A stretch of DNA of 54,414 bases, taken from Westiellopsis prolifica IICB1 (GTDB lineage Bacteria > Cyanobacteriota > Cyanobacteriia > Cyanobacteriales > Nostocaceae). The stretch is taken from the NCBI RefSeq assembly GCF_004323185.1, contig NZ_NAPS01000002.1:2157620-2212033 (forward strand), given 5' to 3'. Position 1 is the first letter of the stretch; the number at the start of each line of letters is the position of its first letter. Shown one piece after another: positions 25,544-33,377 of the stretch. The position numbers and the translations under genes are program-made. The notes under the pieces were generated by a model. It saw only the letters and a program-made list of their open reading frames with translations. It made no database searches and was not told where the DNA came from.

Positions 25544-26543
25544 TTTTTGATTCAGCTAAACTTAACTCCACCAAACACCGTCCCAAACTCCGAGCTTGTT
25601 CTAAGATAATTTGACTCATACTCAGGTGACGGTTTTGTGGTGGATACAAAACAGTATTACGGAATTGCTTTTCCAACTCTGCCAAAAATAGCTTTTTCGC
25701 CACATCACCGACCCAAACACCAACACCATCAGGTGATGTATGAAAATCCTCTGGTGTTAACACATCAGATTGGATAATTGAAATTACCGCTTGGTCTACG
25801 ATAACGGGTCTAAATTCCTCCATCGCATCCAAGACTAAATTGGGACGGTAGGGTTCTGTCGCATGGAAAAAACCCAAATATGGATCGAGTCCAACCTGTA
25901 CGCAAGCAGAAAACACCCGTGCTAACAATACTCCATATCCCCAACTCAGCAGTGCATTAATCGGGTCAAGTGGCGGACGGCGATTACGTCCGGTAAAATT
26001 CCATTGAGGAGGAAACCAATATCGCAATGCTTGATAATATGTACGAGCGCAAATTCCTTCGACACCCATCAATTCACTACGGTTTAATAGGGTAGAGTTG
26101 TTATGTAAATTGTAAGAATAGGTGTTAATTAAATTGATAGCCTCTGCTAATTCAGCTATTTGTCCTTGGGAAGCACGGTTGCGACGTTGCAATAATACCC
26201 GTTGATTACGAATTTTCCCCATCACCAATTTTTGCGCCAATGCCATACCAAAAGCACTTTCTAAGATACGATACTGAGAAATGCGAATGGCAGGATTTGT
26301 CGCATAATTACCTTGTAACCGTCCGCGAAAATGACCATCTTGGCGCAGAAAAATAGTTTCAATGCTTTTGTCGAGTAATTTAGAAATTGCAACATCGGTG
26401 AACTGAACCCCTGGTAAAACAACTAATAAATCTACTTCAGCTAAACGACAGTTTTTTGATTGTTCTTTTCTGATAATTACTAGCGACTCGTTGCGATAGC
26501 GAACCATAGTTCCTGGTTCGGTCAAATATAGTGTTGTTGTCAT
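25527..26543 (-). CDS. cas1: CRISPR-associated endonuclease Cas1
   Basis: A 338-residue integrase that inserts spacers together with Cas2. Catalytic residues are visible: E162 in LMGVEGICARTYYQAL, H227 in LGFFHATEPYRPNLVLD and E242 in DAMEEFRPVIVD. The N-terminal beta domain (LYLTEPGTMVRYRNESLVI) is intact. The final residues (about KRSPAL) are encoded inside a TnpB-type end sequence, so the original C-terminus may have been replaced, downstream of the catalytic core. No reverse transcriptase or Cas6 domain is fused. Confidence 0.95.
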   Translation of the reverse strand: MTTTLYLTEPGTMVRYRNESLVIIRKEQSKNCRLAEVDLLVVLPGVQFTDVAISKLLDKSIETIFLRQDGHFRGRLQGNYATNPAIRISQYRILESAFGMALAQKLVMGKIRNQRVLLQRRNRASQGQIAELAEAINLINTYSYNLHNNSTLLNRSELMGVEGICARTYYQALRYWFPPQWNFTGRNRRPPLDPINALLSWGYGVLLARVFSACVQVGLDPYLGFFHATEPYRPNLVLDAMEEFRPVIVDQAVISIIQSDVLTPEDFHTSPDGVGVWVGDVAKKLFLAELEKQFRNTVLYPPQNRHLSMSQIILEQARSLGRCLVELSLAESKRSPAL

Positions 26544-26699
26544 GGATCATTGGCGCAAAAGTTTTACTCGCCAATTATGCACTAGGGGAGGAAACCGCTA
26601 TTTCCATCAGTCTCAGGAAAGTTTCTACCTTCAGATACTCATTATTCACTGGCAAAAATTAGTTAAATCGAAACAGATGACTCCAAAATCCAAAATCGA

Positions 26700-27653
26700 A
26701 TGACCCCAGTTGAGTTAGACAATCTCCCAGTTGTACAGTCCAAACCTCAAGATACCCCGCCGTATTTAGGATTGGTTTGCATCACCTTTTCTAAACAGGT
26801 GCGCTTTCGGACGATTACGCGCACTCGCTATTTACAACTAAGTGAGGAACAGCGCGTTAGTACCCTCAAAGAATTATATCGAGATAACTTACAACGTCTG
26901 GATGGAGCATTAACTTTTTGTCAACAGTATAATATTCGACTTTATCGGATGTCTTCTGGTTTATTCCCGTTGAGTGATTGGGAGGATGAAGTCGGCGCCA
27001 ATCTACTTGAGGAAATGAGTGATGATTTAAGTAAAATTGGACAACGGGCAAGTCAACTGGGGATCAGAATGGTGCTGCACCCTGATCAATATGTGGTGTT
27101 AAGTTCTGATTCGCCGCAGGTAGTGACAACAAGTATTAAAATTTTAGAACGACATGCTAGAACATTAGACTTGTTGGGTTTACCTGTTTCTTCTTGGTCG
27201 TTGATGAATATTCACGGTGGGAAATCTCAACGAGTCGAACAGTTGGTGGAAGTAATTTCCCAGCTACCAGAAAACATCAAAAGTCGCTTGACTTTGGAAA
27301 ATGATGAGTATGCTTACAGTGCAAGCGAAATTTTAGAGGTTTGTCAACGTACTGGTGTGCCATTGGTATTCGATGCTCATCATCATATCTGTCACGAAAA
27401 TTTAGATAGTTATGATGATCCCAGTGTGACAGAAATGTTTTACGCTGCTCAACAAACTTGGACTAATCCTGAATGGCAATTAGTTCATATTTCTAATGGG
27501 GAAGAAGCTTTTAATGATAGAAAGCATAGTGATTTAATTATTGCCATGCCGAGTGTATATCGCCAAGCACCTTGGATTGAAGTGGAAGCGAAGCACAAAG
27601 AAGAAGCGATCGCCTATTTGCGTTCTTGGTGGCTATTGCAGAATAATTTTTAA
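26700..27653 (+). CDS. uvsE: UV damage endonuclease UvsE/UvdE
   Basis: A 317-residue TIM-barrel nuclease that nicks 5' of UV photoproducts in an alternative excision repair pathway. Family landmarks: LGLVCITFSKQVRFRTITRT near 23-42, IRLYRMSSGLFPLSDW, MVLHPDQYVVL (metal His), NIHGGKSQRVEQ, LTLENDEY (metal Glu) and VPLVFDAHHHICH. All are present. It is divergent from cas1 across about 155 bp and is followed in the same direction by an Hsp70-like gene about 55 bp downstream. Nearness to the CRISPR locus probably has no functional meaning. Confidence 0.92.
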   Translation: MTPVELDNLPVVQSKPQDTPPYLGLVCITFSKQVRFRTITRTRYLQLSEEQRVSTLKELYRDNLQRLDGALTFCQQYNIRLYRMSSGLFPLSDWEDEVGANLLEEMSDDLSKIGQRASQLGIRMVLHPDQYVVLSSDSPQVVTTSIKILERHARTLDLLGLPVSSWSLMNIHGGKSQRVEQLVEVISQLPENIKSRLTLENDEYAYSASEILEVCQRTGVPLVFDAHHHICHENLDSYDDPSVTEMFYAAQQTWTNPEWQLVHISNGEEAFNDRKHSDLIIAMPSVYRQAPWIEVEAKHKEEAIAYLRSWWLLQNNF

Positions 27654-27707
27654 TAAAGGTGAAGTAGCTATTTGCGTCTTGGCAACAAAAGCGCAAAATT
27701 ACTAGAT

Positions 27708-29306
27708 ATGGCGATCGCAATCGATTTTGGTACAAGTAACACTGTTATTACTCGTTGGAATCCTGTCACCAAAGAGTCAGAAACTCTCAATCTACCTGGT
27801 TTATCAGTTCAACAAAGTCTGAATCCGCCACTGATCCCCAGTTTGCTTTATGTGGAAGATGCTGCTCAAGGGCAAGTTTTGGTTGGGCAACAAGTGCGCG
27901 ATCGCGGTTTAGACTTGAAAAATGATCCCCGCTTTTTCCGTACTTTCAAACGGGGTATCGGTACAGAAATCCAAGGTTTCTTACCCGAATTAGATGGACA
28001 AATAGTTACTTTTGAACAAGTGGGACAATGGTTCCTCAACCAGGTAATTACCCAATTAGAACCCATGCAAGGGGGATTGGAATCACTAGTATTAACCGTA
28101 CCTGTGGATAGTTTTGAAGCTTATCGTTACTGGTTGGGCAAAGTTTGTCAAGCATTACCAGTAGAACAGGTGCGGATGCTCGATGAACCAACAGCCGCCG
28201 CTTTAGGTTATGGTATGGCAGACCAAGAAATTCTCTTGGTAATTGACTTTGGCGGTGGTACGTTAGATTTATCCTTAGTGCAGTTGGATCAAAGTACCAA
28301 AATCGCCAGTAAACCGATTGGGTTTTTACTCAAGTTTGGTAATAAATCTTTAGCAGAAGACTCCAAACAAAAGGTGAAAACTGCTCGTGTCTTGGCTAAA
28401 GCTGGACAAAATTTAGGTGGTTCGGATTTGGATAATTGGATAGTTGATTATTTTGCCACAACTCAAGGTTTATCCGTTAGTCCTTTAACAATGCGACTGG
28501 CGGAAAAGGTAAAAATTCAACTCTCAACTCAAACTCAAGCGAGTGAAGTTTATTTCAACGATGAAACCTTTGAAAGTTATGAGTTGGAATTAAATCGGGA
28601 GACGTTGGAAGGTATCCTGAGAGAACACTCGTTTTTTGAACGCCTTGATGAGTCGATGACTCAGCTACTACAACAAGCACGACGCCAAGGAATTGAAGTT
28701 GGGGATATTAATGCTGTGCTATTGGTTGGTGGTACCGTACAAATACCAGCGGTACAGACATGGGTAAAGCAATATTTTACACAAGATAAAATTCGATGCG
28801 ATCGCCCGTTTGAAGCCATAGCCCAAGGTGCTTTGCAAATCACTCAAGGCGTCGAAATCAAAGACTTTCTCTACCACAGTTACGGTATTCGGTATTGGGA
28901 TAGGCGTAACAATAGACACAGTTGGCATCCGATTATCAGAGAGGGACAACCTTATCCGATGACTCAACCAGTACAGGTAGTTTTGGGTGCTTCTGTAGAA
29001 AGTCAGCCCAGCATTGAATTAATTATGGGCGAATTGGGGACAGACACAGGTGCAACAGAAGTTTATTTTGATGGCGATCGCATGATCACCCGTCGTCTTG
29101 ATAGTGGTATAACAACTGTCAAACCCCTCAATGATCGAGATGGAGCGAGGACAATTGCGAATTTGACACCACTAGGATTTCCAGGGAGCGATCGCATTAA
29201 AATCCTATTTTTAGTTGATGAACAAAGATTTTTGCGAATCACCGTTGAGGATTTACTTACAAATGAAACTCTGTTGGAAAATCAACTCGTAGCACAATTG
29301 AGTTAG
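27708..29306 (+). CDS. Hsp70-family protein (DnaK-like ATPase)
   Basis: About 532 residues with the actin/Hsp70 ATPase fold: MAIAIDFGTSNTVI at the start, VLTVPVDSFEAYRYWL, MLDEPTAAALGYG, LLVIDFGGGTLDLSLV and VLLVGGTVQIPAVQTW. The C-terminal part is shorter than in DnaK and its substrate domain is poorly conserved. It is one of the extra Hsp70-like proteins common in cyanobacteria, with no co-chaperone nearby. ATG 27708 is preferred over an in-frame TTG at 27672 because the ATPase fold begins exactly there. It probably shares a transcript with uvsE. Confidence 0.85.
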   Translation: MAIAIDFGTSNTVITRWNPVTKESETLNLPGLSVQQSLNPPLIPSLLYVEDAAQGQVLVGQQVRDRGLDLKNDPRFFRTFKRGIGTEIQGFLPELDGQIVTFEQVGQWFLNQVITQLEPMQGGLESLVLTVPVDSFEAYRYWLGKVCQALPVEQVRMLDEPTAAALGYGMADQEILLVIDFGGGTLDLSLVQLDQSTKIASKPIGFLLKFGNKSLAEDSKQKVKTARVLAKAGQNLGGSDLDNWIVDYFATTQGLSVSPLTMRLAEKVKIQLSTQTQASEVYFNDETFESYELELNRETLEGILREHSFFERLDESMTQLLQQARRQGIEVGDINAVLLVGGTVQIPAVQTWVKQYFTQDKIRCDRPFEAIAQGALQITQGVEIKDFLYHSYGIRYWDRRNNRHSWHPIIREGQPYPMTQPVQVVLGASVESQPSIELIMGELGTDTGATEVYFDGDRMITRRLDSGITTVKPLNDRDGARTIANLTPLGFPGSDRIKILFLVDEQRFLRITVEDLLTNETLLENQLVAQLS

Positions 29307-29326
29307 TGATTAGTCGGGGCGATCGC

Positions 29327-29437
29327 AATACGTTTGAATAAGACATATCGATTGACATTTAAACCTTGTAGAGACGCGAAATTTTGCGTCTCCACATGTC
29401 CAAAATGGTGACGAAAAATTTTTAACTGAAACGTATT
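29327..29437. mobile_element. MITE, AATACGG family, copy 1 (111 bp)
   Basis: Ends AATACGTTTGAATAAG and AACTGAAACGTATT are inverted, with the palindrome GTAGAGACGCGAAATTTTGC-type core in the centre. Flanks ggggcgatcg and ggtgcgatcc agree at 8 of 10 positions, a decayed duplication. Copy 2 at 52235 has exactly the same length. It lies just downstream of the Hsp70-like gene. A further GACGCGAAATTTCGCGTC-type palindrome lies at about 29459-29480. Confidence 0.8.
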
Positions 29438-29508
29438 GGGTGCGATCCCTGCTTGTAGATGCGAAATTTCGCGTCTCTACATGTCCTCATTGGTCATAAT
29501 TTGATCTA

Positions 29509-29703
29509 GTGAAAATAAAAGTTTTCTGCAAATCCTTCATCATTAGCCTATTGTGTATTTTCTTCATCTTCAATACAGTGTTTATCTTGTCCGTCACTCG
29601 CATAATTGCATATTTTAGTTTTAAGCAATTTACCAAACATTGTATTAATGACAAACGCAAAGGAATCTATAAAAATCAAATCCAAAACACGGTTGATCAT
29701 TGA
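29509..29703 (+). CDS. Doubtful small membrane protein
   Basis: A 64-residue frame from GTG 29509 with one strong hydrophobic segment (SFIISLLCIFFIFNTVFILSV) and a basic tail. No ribosome-binding site or family is recognised, and the region is AT-rich, where hydrophobic frames arise by chance. It is included because it is the only candidate in a 700-bp gap. The remainder (29705-30022) is AT-rich and shows only a gcgtcctttgcgtcctttgcgg-like short repeat near 29955. Confidence 0.25.
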   Translation: MKIKVFCKSFIISLLCIFFIFNTVFILSVTRIIAYFSFKQFTKHCINDKRKGIYKNQIQNTVDH

Positions 29704-30022
29704 TATTCCTGGAACTTAATTATCTATAAAATCATGTTTGAGGTTGATTCTACACAACTGTATACTGTCTACCTCTATATAAATCTCCAAGTTTTTACAG
29801 AAATTTTCCAGATAAAAATTTGTGATTTAGGACAGACAAGTCTGTGATTTTGGTCTTATTCTTGCTAGAAATATCTGTTTTAGGGAGCGATGGCGTAGCT
29901 TTATATCGTTTCTTTATGAAACTGCGCTAAATTCTCTCTATACATCTTCTCTTCGCGTCCTTTGCGTCCTTTGCGGTTTGTTTTTTATTTCCTGCGCGTC
30001 AGCACATCTTCATACAGAATTG

Positions 30023-30272
30023 GTTTCAATCCCTAATAGGGATTAGTTGAAGTTGCAACTTTAGTTAAAACTCCGTTATGTTGAACGTAGTAGTTTCAAT
30101 CCCTAATAGGGATTAGTTGAAGTTGCAACGTTCGCTTCATCAGCACCCACCACGGGGAGCTTGTTTCAATCCCTAATAGGGATTAGTTGAAGTTGCAACA
30201 AGCAAGAAAGACTTGCTGCGGTAGAAGCAATGTTTGTTTCAATCCCTAATAGGGATTAGTTGAAGTTGCAAC
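30023..30272 (-). CRISPR. CRISPR array 2, four 37-bp repeats, three spacers
   Basis: Identical repeats at 30023-30059, 30093-30129, 30163-30199 and 30236-30272; on the plus strand they begin GTTTCAATCCCTAATAGG and end GAAGTTGCAAC. Spacers are 33, 33 and 36 bp. Read on the minus strand the repeat ends CCCTATTAGGGATTGAAAC, the common cyanobacterial form with handle ATTGAAAC, so transcription should run leftward from about 30273. No cas gene adjoins it; the nearest, cas1, is 3.5 kb away and belongs to an array with a different repeat. A truncated tnpB occupies the leader side. Confidence 0.96.
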
Positions 30273-30287
30273 CCAAATGGTTCAGGG

Positions 30288-30500
30288 TCAGAAGGGCAAA
30301 ATAAAATCAGCAATCAATTTTTTATGTAAATCAATTGCTGATGGTATCTTAATTGACTTGTCATCTTTGCGAAGTTCTAACACTTCTTTAACGTGAGCAT
30401 TAGCCCAGTTATAAGCATGACGCGCCACGCCACAAGCTTTTTTAAATGATGTTTGCTGTTTGTTGTTTGGTATCAATGCTGTCTTGAAACTAAGTAACAT
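30288..30500 (-). pseudogene. Truncated tnpB (N-terminal fragment) abutting CRISPR array 2
   Basis: The 70-residue frame starts MLLSFKTALIPNNKQQTSFK and continues with KACGVARHAYNWANAHV and LHKKLIA, matching the N-terminal helix-turn-helix region of IS1341-type TnpB. The remaining 300 or so residues (RuvC core, zinc finger) are absent; after about residue 64 the frame leaves the family and stops 15 bp before the CRISPR repeat. It differs from the intact tnpB at 24 kb, so it derives from another element. The remnant's direction points into the array. Confidence 0.8.
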
Positions 30501-30567
30501 TGCTCGACCTCCAATGTTTTTGATTACTTTGACAATATATCCCCAAACCTACTCAATGCCAACTAAT

Positions 30568-30678
30568 TTAGGTAGATTTTTCCGCATCTTGTACAGCTTT
30601 GGCTACATTATCAAGTAGCTTTTTGTTTTTGCGACTACGAGAGCCATATAACCTTGCTGAAAAGACCCTTTCGCGCAA
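30568..30678 (-). other. Short conserved-looking coding fragment, unrecognised
   Basis: A minus-strand frame of 36 codons from TTG 30678, reading LRERVFSARLYGSRSRKNKK and ending KAVQDAEKST. The composition is strongly protein-like, but there is no ATG and no ribosome site, and it is cut upstream. It may be a remnant linked to the neighbouring broken tnpB. Identity is unknown. Confidence 0.2.
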
Positions 30679-30746
30679 ATTGTGTTTTTTGGAAATAATG
30701 CTACCTATTATAAGGAAAGTGCTATTAATTGAGGAGTGAATTTATC

Positions 30747-31229
30747 ATGTTCAGTCTGCTAAGAGAGTTTACACAGCGACTCTTGTGGAGTCTCGCCCTT
30801 GTCATCTTCCTAACCCTGTCAATACTTCCTGCTGCTACTTGGGCTTATGCTTCTGGCTTGGGAGTCGCCAATGGTTATCTTAGTTCTTGTCCAGCTTCCA
30901 ACAACTGTGTGGTGAGTCAAGATGCTGACTCTAAACACGCCATTGACCCAATAGCATATCATGTAGATCGCAACACAGCACGAGAAACCTTACTAAAAGT
31001 TCTCAGCGTTGTTCCCCGAACAGAGGTCATAGAACAGACAGATAATTACATTCACGCTCTTTCAAAAAGTCGCATCTTCAAATTTGTTGATGATGTAGAA
31101 TTTTATTTTCCTCCCAACGAGTCAGTAATTCATCTGCGTTCAGCATCTCGTGTGGGAGAATCGGATCTCGGAGTTAACCGTAGGCGTATAGAGCAAATTC
31201 GTCTGGCTTTATTAGATTTAAAAATTTGA
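30747..31229 (+). CDS. DUF1499 family protein with signal peptide/anchor
   Basis: A 160-residue exported protein. Residues 1-35 form a signal peptide or anchor (LLWSLALVIFLTLSILPAATWA). The DUF1499 core follows: CPASNNCV with two cysteines, then DPIAYHVDRNTARETLLKVL, YIHALSKSRIFKFVDDVEFYF and IHLRSASRVGESDLGVNRRR. Function is unknown. ATG 30747 is chosen because GAGGAG lies about 11 bp upstream; the longer TTG start overlaps that site. A 21-bp tandem array starts just past the stop. Confidence 0.85.
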   Translation: MFSLLREFTQRLLWSLALVIFLTLSILPAATWAYASGLGVANGYLSSCPASNNCVVSQDADSKHAIDPIAYHVDRNTARETLLKVLSVVPRTEVIEQTDNYIHALSKSRIFKFVDDVEFYFPPNESVIHLRSASRVGESDLGVNRRRIEQIRLALLDLKI

Positions 31230-31238
31230 TAAGGATCT

Positions 31239-31493
31239 AACGACACTAAGTTGTGACGTAACGACACTATGTTGTGACCTAACGACACTAAGTTGTGACC
31301 TAACGACACTAAGTTGTGACCTAACGACACTAAGTTGTGACCTAACGACACTAATACCAATTTAATATGAAGACGCATACAAAGACCCCACCCGCGCTAA
31401 GGCGCACCCTCCCCTTAGCAAGGGGAGGGTTGGGGAGGGGTAAAATTCTATGCAGCTTCACGAAGAATTGGTATAAGTTGTGACCTAACGACA
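31239..31493. repeat. 21-bp tandem array split by a MITE
   Basis: Five full units of AACGACACTAAGTTGTGACC-T at 31239-31343 and the start of a sixth (to 31354). After a MITE insertion the sixth unit resumes (31477-31486), then a partial seventh. Variants are single-base (TATG for TAAG; GACG for GACC). Each unit divides into three heptamers (AACGACA, CTAAGTT, GTGACCT), like STRR. The period gives open heptapeptide repeats in the antisense frame, which are not taken as a gene. Confidence 0.9.
31355..31473. mobile_element. MITE, TACCAATT family, copy 1 (119 bp)
   Basis: Inverted ends TACCAATT and AATTGGTA, flanked by TAA at 31352-31354 and 31474-31476. It interrupts a unit of the 21-bp array, so the empty site (CACTAAGTTG) is known from neighbouring units. 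The centre is GC-rich and can fold (ccctccccttagcaagggga). Copy 2 at 42386 is in the opposite orientation. Confidence 0.9.
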
Positions 31494-31536
31494 AAAGTTT
31501 AGATCTTATAGCCGTTAAGTATCTAAACAAAATTAA

Positions 31537-32076
31537 TTACTTATGGACTACAACGACCGTTCCCACATCAGCCCAATTGAAAAGCTTACGAGCTTCCTTT
31601 ACTGGTAAATTTACACATCCATGGCTAACTGGTGTTCCAAAATTACTATGCCAAAAAGCACCATGAATTGCATATCCTTCGTAAAAATACATAGTATAAG
31701 GAACACCAGAAATATCATAGCCCGGTCCCCGCATTCTGGTAGAGCGATGCTTTGAGCCAATCATAAACTTACCCTTTTTTGTGGGAGTCGAACGCTTACC
31801 TGTGGAAACTCGCATAGAGTATACAAGTTGGCTACCTTCCCAAGCATATAAGCGCTGTTTTGACAAATCAATTTCGATTTTGCGAGGAGGACGTAGTTCT
31901 TTCCAGATATCAGCTTCGTTAATAGAGTTGCGATCGAATATACGATAGGAAAAATGTGAAAGAGTTGTTTTTGTCTGAGAATCGGAAGAAGTAAAAGCAG
32001 CTCCACACAAGATTCCCACAGATGCTAAAAAAGTTGTTAACCAAGCTACCCAACTACTACCAATCCAGTTTCCCAT
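31537..32076 (-). CDS. L,D-transpeptidase (YkuD domain), copy 1
   Basis: A 179-residue periplasmic cell-wall enzyme that forms 3-3 peptide crosslinks or attaches proteins to peptidoglycan. An N-terminal membrane anchor (SSWVAWLTTFLASVGILCG) precedes the YkuD domain, which starts IEIDLSKQRLYAWEGSQLVY. The catalytic motif is HGAFWHSNFG ... SHGCVNL, with the nucleophile cysteine in HGC. It is followed upstream by a paralogue on the same strand about 420 bp away, separated by multi-hairpin repeats, so probably not one transcript. Confidence 0.92.
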   Translation of the reverse strand: MGNWIGSSWVAWLTTFLASVGILCGAAFTSSDSQTKTTLSHFSYRIFDRNSINEADIWKELRPPRKIEIDLSKQRLYAWEGSQLVYSMRVSTGKRSTPTKKGKFMIGSKHRSTRMRGPGYDISGVPYTMYFYEGYAIHGAFWHSNFGTPVSHGCVNLPVKEARKLFNWADVGTVVVVHK

Positions 32077-32186
32077 GATCTTAATTTGTTAACTTGCAGA
32101 AAATGCCCAAACTTAAATCTTGCACCTAGTAGTCCACCAACCCAACTTTGCTAGGTGAATTAACTTCTCAAATTCTCTTTTTCTCT

Positions 32187-32322
32187 TGTTCTTGGCGCAC
32201 TACCTTACGGTAGACACGTAGACGCTTCTGCGGCTACTTGCAGAAGTCGCTACGCGCCTACCGTAGGTAGTGGCTTCCGCAGGTAGCCGCTTGCGCGTCT
32301 AAGGCGTCTTGGCGGTTCATTT
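32187..32322. repeat. Small dispersed repeat cassette
   Basis: Shares long stretches with the interior of the MITE at 12951-13133 (ctaccttacggtagacacgt; gcttctgcggctacttgcag; gtctaaggcgtcttggcggt), with an extra CGCTACGCGC segment. No CAGGACTTACGCA ends are present, so the cassette exists both free and inside the MITE. Confidence 0.75.
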
Positions 32323-32342
32323 TATACCCCTCAAAGTTAGGT

Positions 32343-32466
32343 TGCCAGACTACTAGCCCGAAATTAAAATTTGGGCTAAAAGCTAAAATCGGTTTTTAAC
32401 CGACTGGTTCAGGAACCCATTTGAATGGATTTAAGCTTTGAGCCGAAAATTTATTTTACGGCTGAT
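32343..32466. repeat. Multi-hairpin composite repeat, copy 1
   Basis: Four consecutive short hairpins: AGCCCgaaattaaaatttGGGCT, ATCGGTTTTTAACCGAC, an imperfect CCCATTTGAATGG, and AGCCGaaaatttattttaCGGCT, joined by taaaagc and taagctttg linkers. The same order of hairpins recurs at 39092-39235 and 44880-44990. It lies between the two L,D-transpeptidase genes. Confidence 0.75.
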
Positions 32467-32494
32467 TTCAATTAGTGCAAGATGTTATTGTTTA

Positions 32495-33007
32495 TTATCT
32501 TTGCACAACTACAGGCGTACCTACCGAAGCCCATCTGTATACCCATCTAGCATGTTTCGGTGGTAAATTTATGCAGCCGTGGCTAACTGGTCTACCAAAT
32601 CTTCGATGCCAATAGGCTCCATGAATAGCATAGCCTCCCTTATAGTACATCGTATGTGGAACATTAGGAACGTTGTAGCCTCTACCCCGCATTCGAGTTT
32701 TTCTCAATTTGGTTTGAATCCGAAAAACGCCTGTACGAGTCGGTGTAGATTTCTTTCCTGTAGAGACAATCACTTTATAAACAGGCTTGTTACCTTGCCA
32801 AGCAATTAATCGTTGTTCCGACAAATCAACTTGTATCCAGCGTCGTTGAGATTGTTTAAGGTTAATGATTGCTTGTCTAATTGTACTTCTTTTTGATTGT
32901 TTCAAAACTCCTTGTGAAGGAGTACTAAAAACACTTAAACAAAGCGCTGTACCAACAATGAGTACTTTGAGAAAATGCACCCAACTGGAAGAAGATGTCT
33001 TTTCCAT
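32495..33007 (-). CDS. L,D-transpeptidase (YkuD domain), copy 2
   Basis: A 170-residue paralogue of the gene at 31537 with an N-terminal anchor ([17 protein letters not shown]) and YkuD domain from [20 protein letters not shown]. The catalytic region [20 protein letters not shown] is intact, with the cysteine in HGC. It is more basic than copy 1 (many Arg/Lys). Both copies keep the TRMRG-GY and MYY/MYF motifs. The 370 bp upstream to the KDPG aldolase gene show no gene and probably carry its promoter. Confidence 0.92.
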   Translation of the reverse strand: MEKTSSSSWVHFLKVLIVGTALCLSVFSTPSQGVLKQSKRSTIRQAIINLKQSQRRWIQVDLSEQRLIAWQGNKPVYKVIVSTGKKSTPTRTGVFRIQTKLRKTRMRGRGYNVPNVPHTMYYKGGYAIHGAYWHRRFGRPVSHGCINLPPKHARWVYRWASVGTPVVVQR

Positions 33008-33377
33008 GATGATTAGACCATAATGCCATTATTTAGGAAAACTTTATTTTTATTTGATGATATTTTGCTTGTTGCTGCAACAGGCGTAAGTTTTCCTAAT
33101 TTCATCCTATAGCAGATGTAGTAATTCGGAACTAGTAAAATTCAATGAAAATGAGGAATTGTTGAAAAATTAAATTCATGTAATTTTATTCACAAGGAAA
33201 TTCTTAACAGGGAACAAATAAATATTAACCATCTGTTAAGCTTTGTTTATTTCATGTAAAAAAACTTGAGTTGTAGGTTTCAATTAGCACTCAAAAAAGA
33301 TGTTTTTTACCCTTGTCTATTGGAGGAAAAACGGAGTCCGTGTAGCTCGTTCTTCGTTCCCCGTTCCCTCTGAATAA

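Noticed and set aside
26676-26702. Eight-codon frame overlapping the uvsE start by ATGA
   Set aside because: The sequence is a common intergenic ccaaaatc repeat; a regulatory leader peptide is not supported.
31130-31378. Minus-strand frame with LVSLGHN repeats
   Set aside because: Arises from the 21-bp tandem array and runs antisense into the DUF1499 gene.
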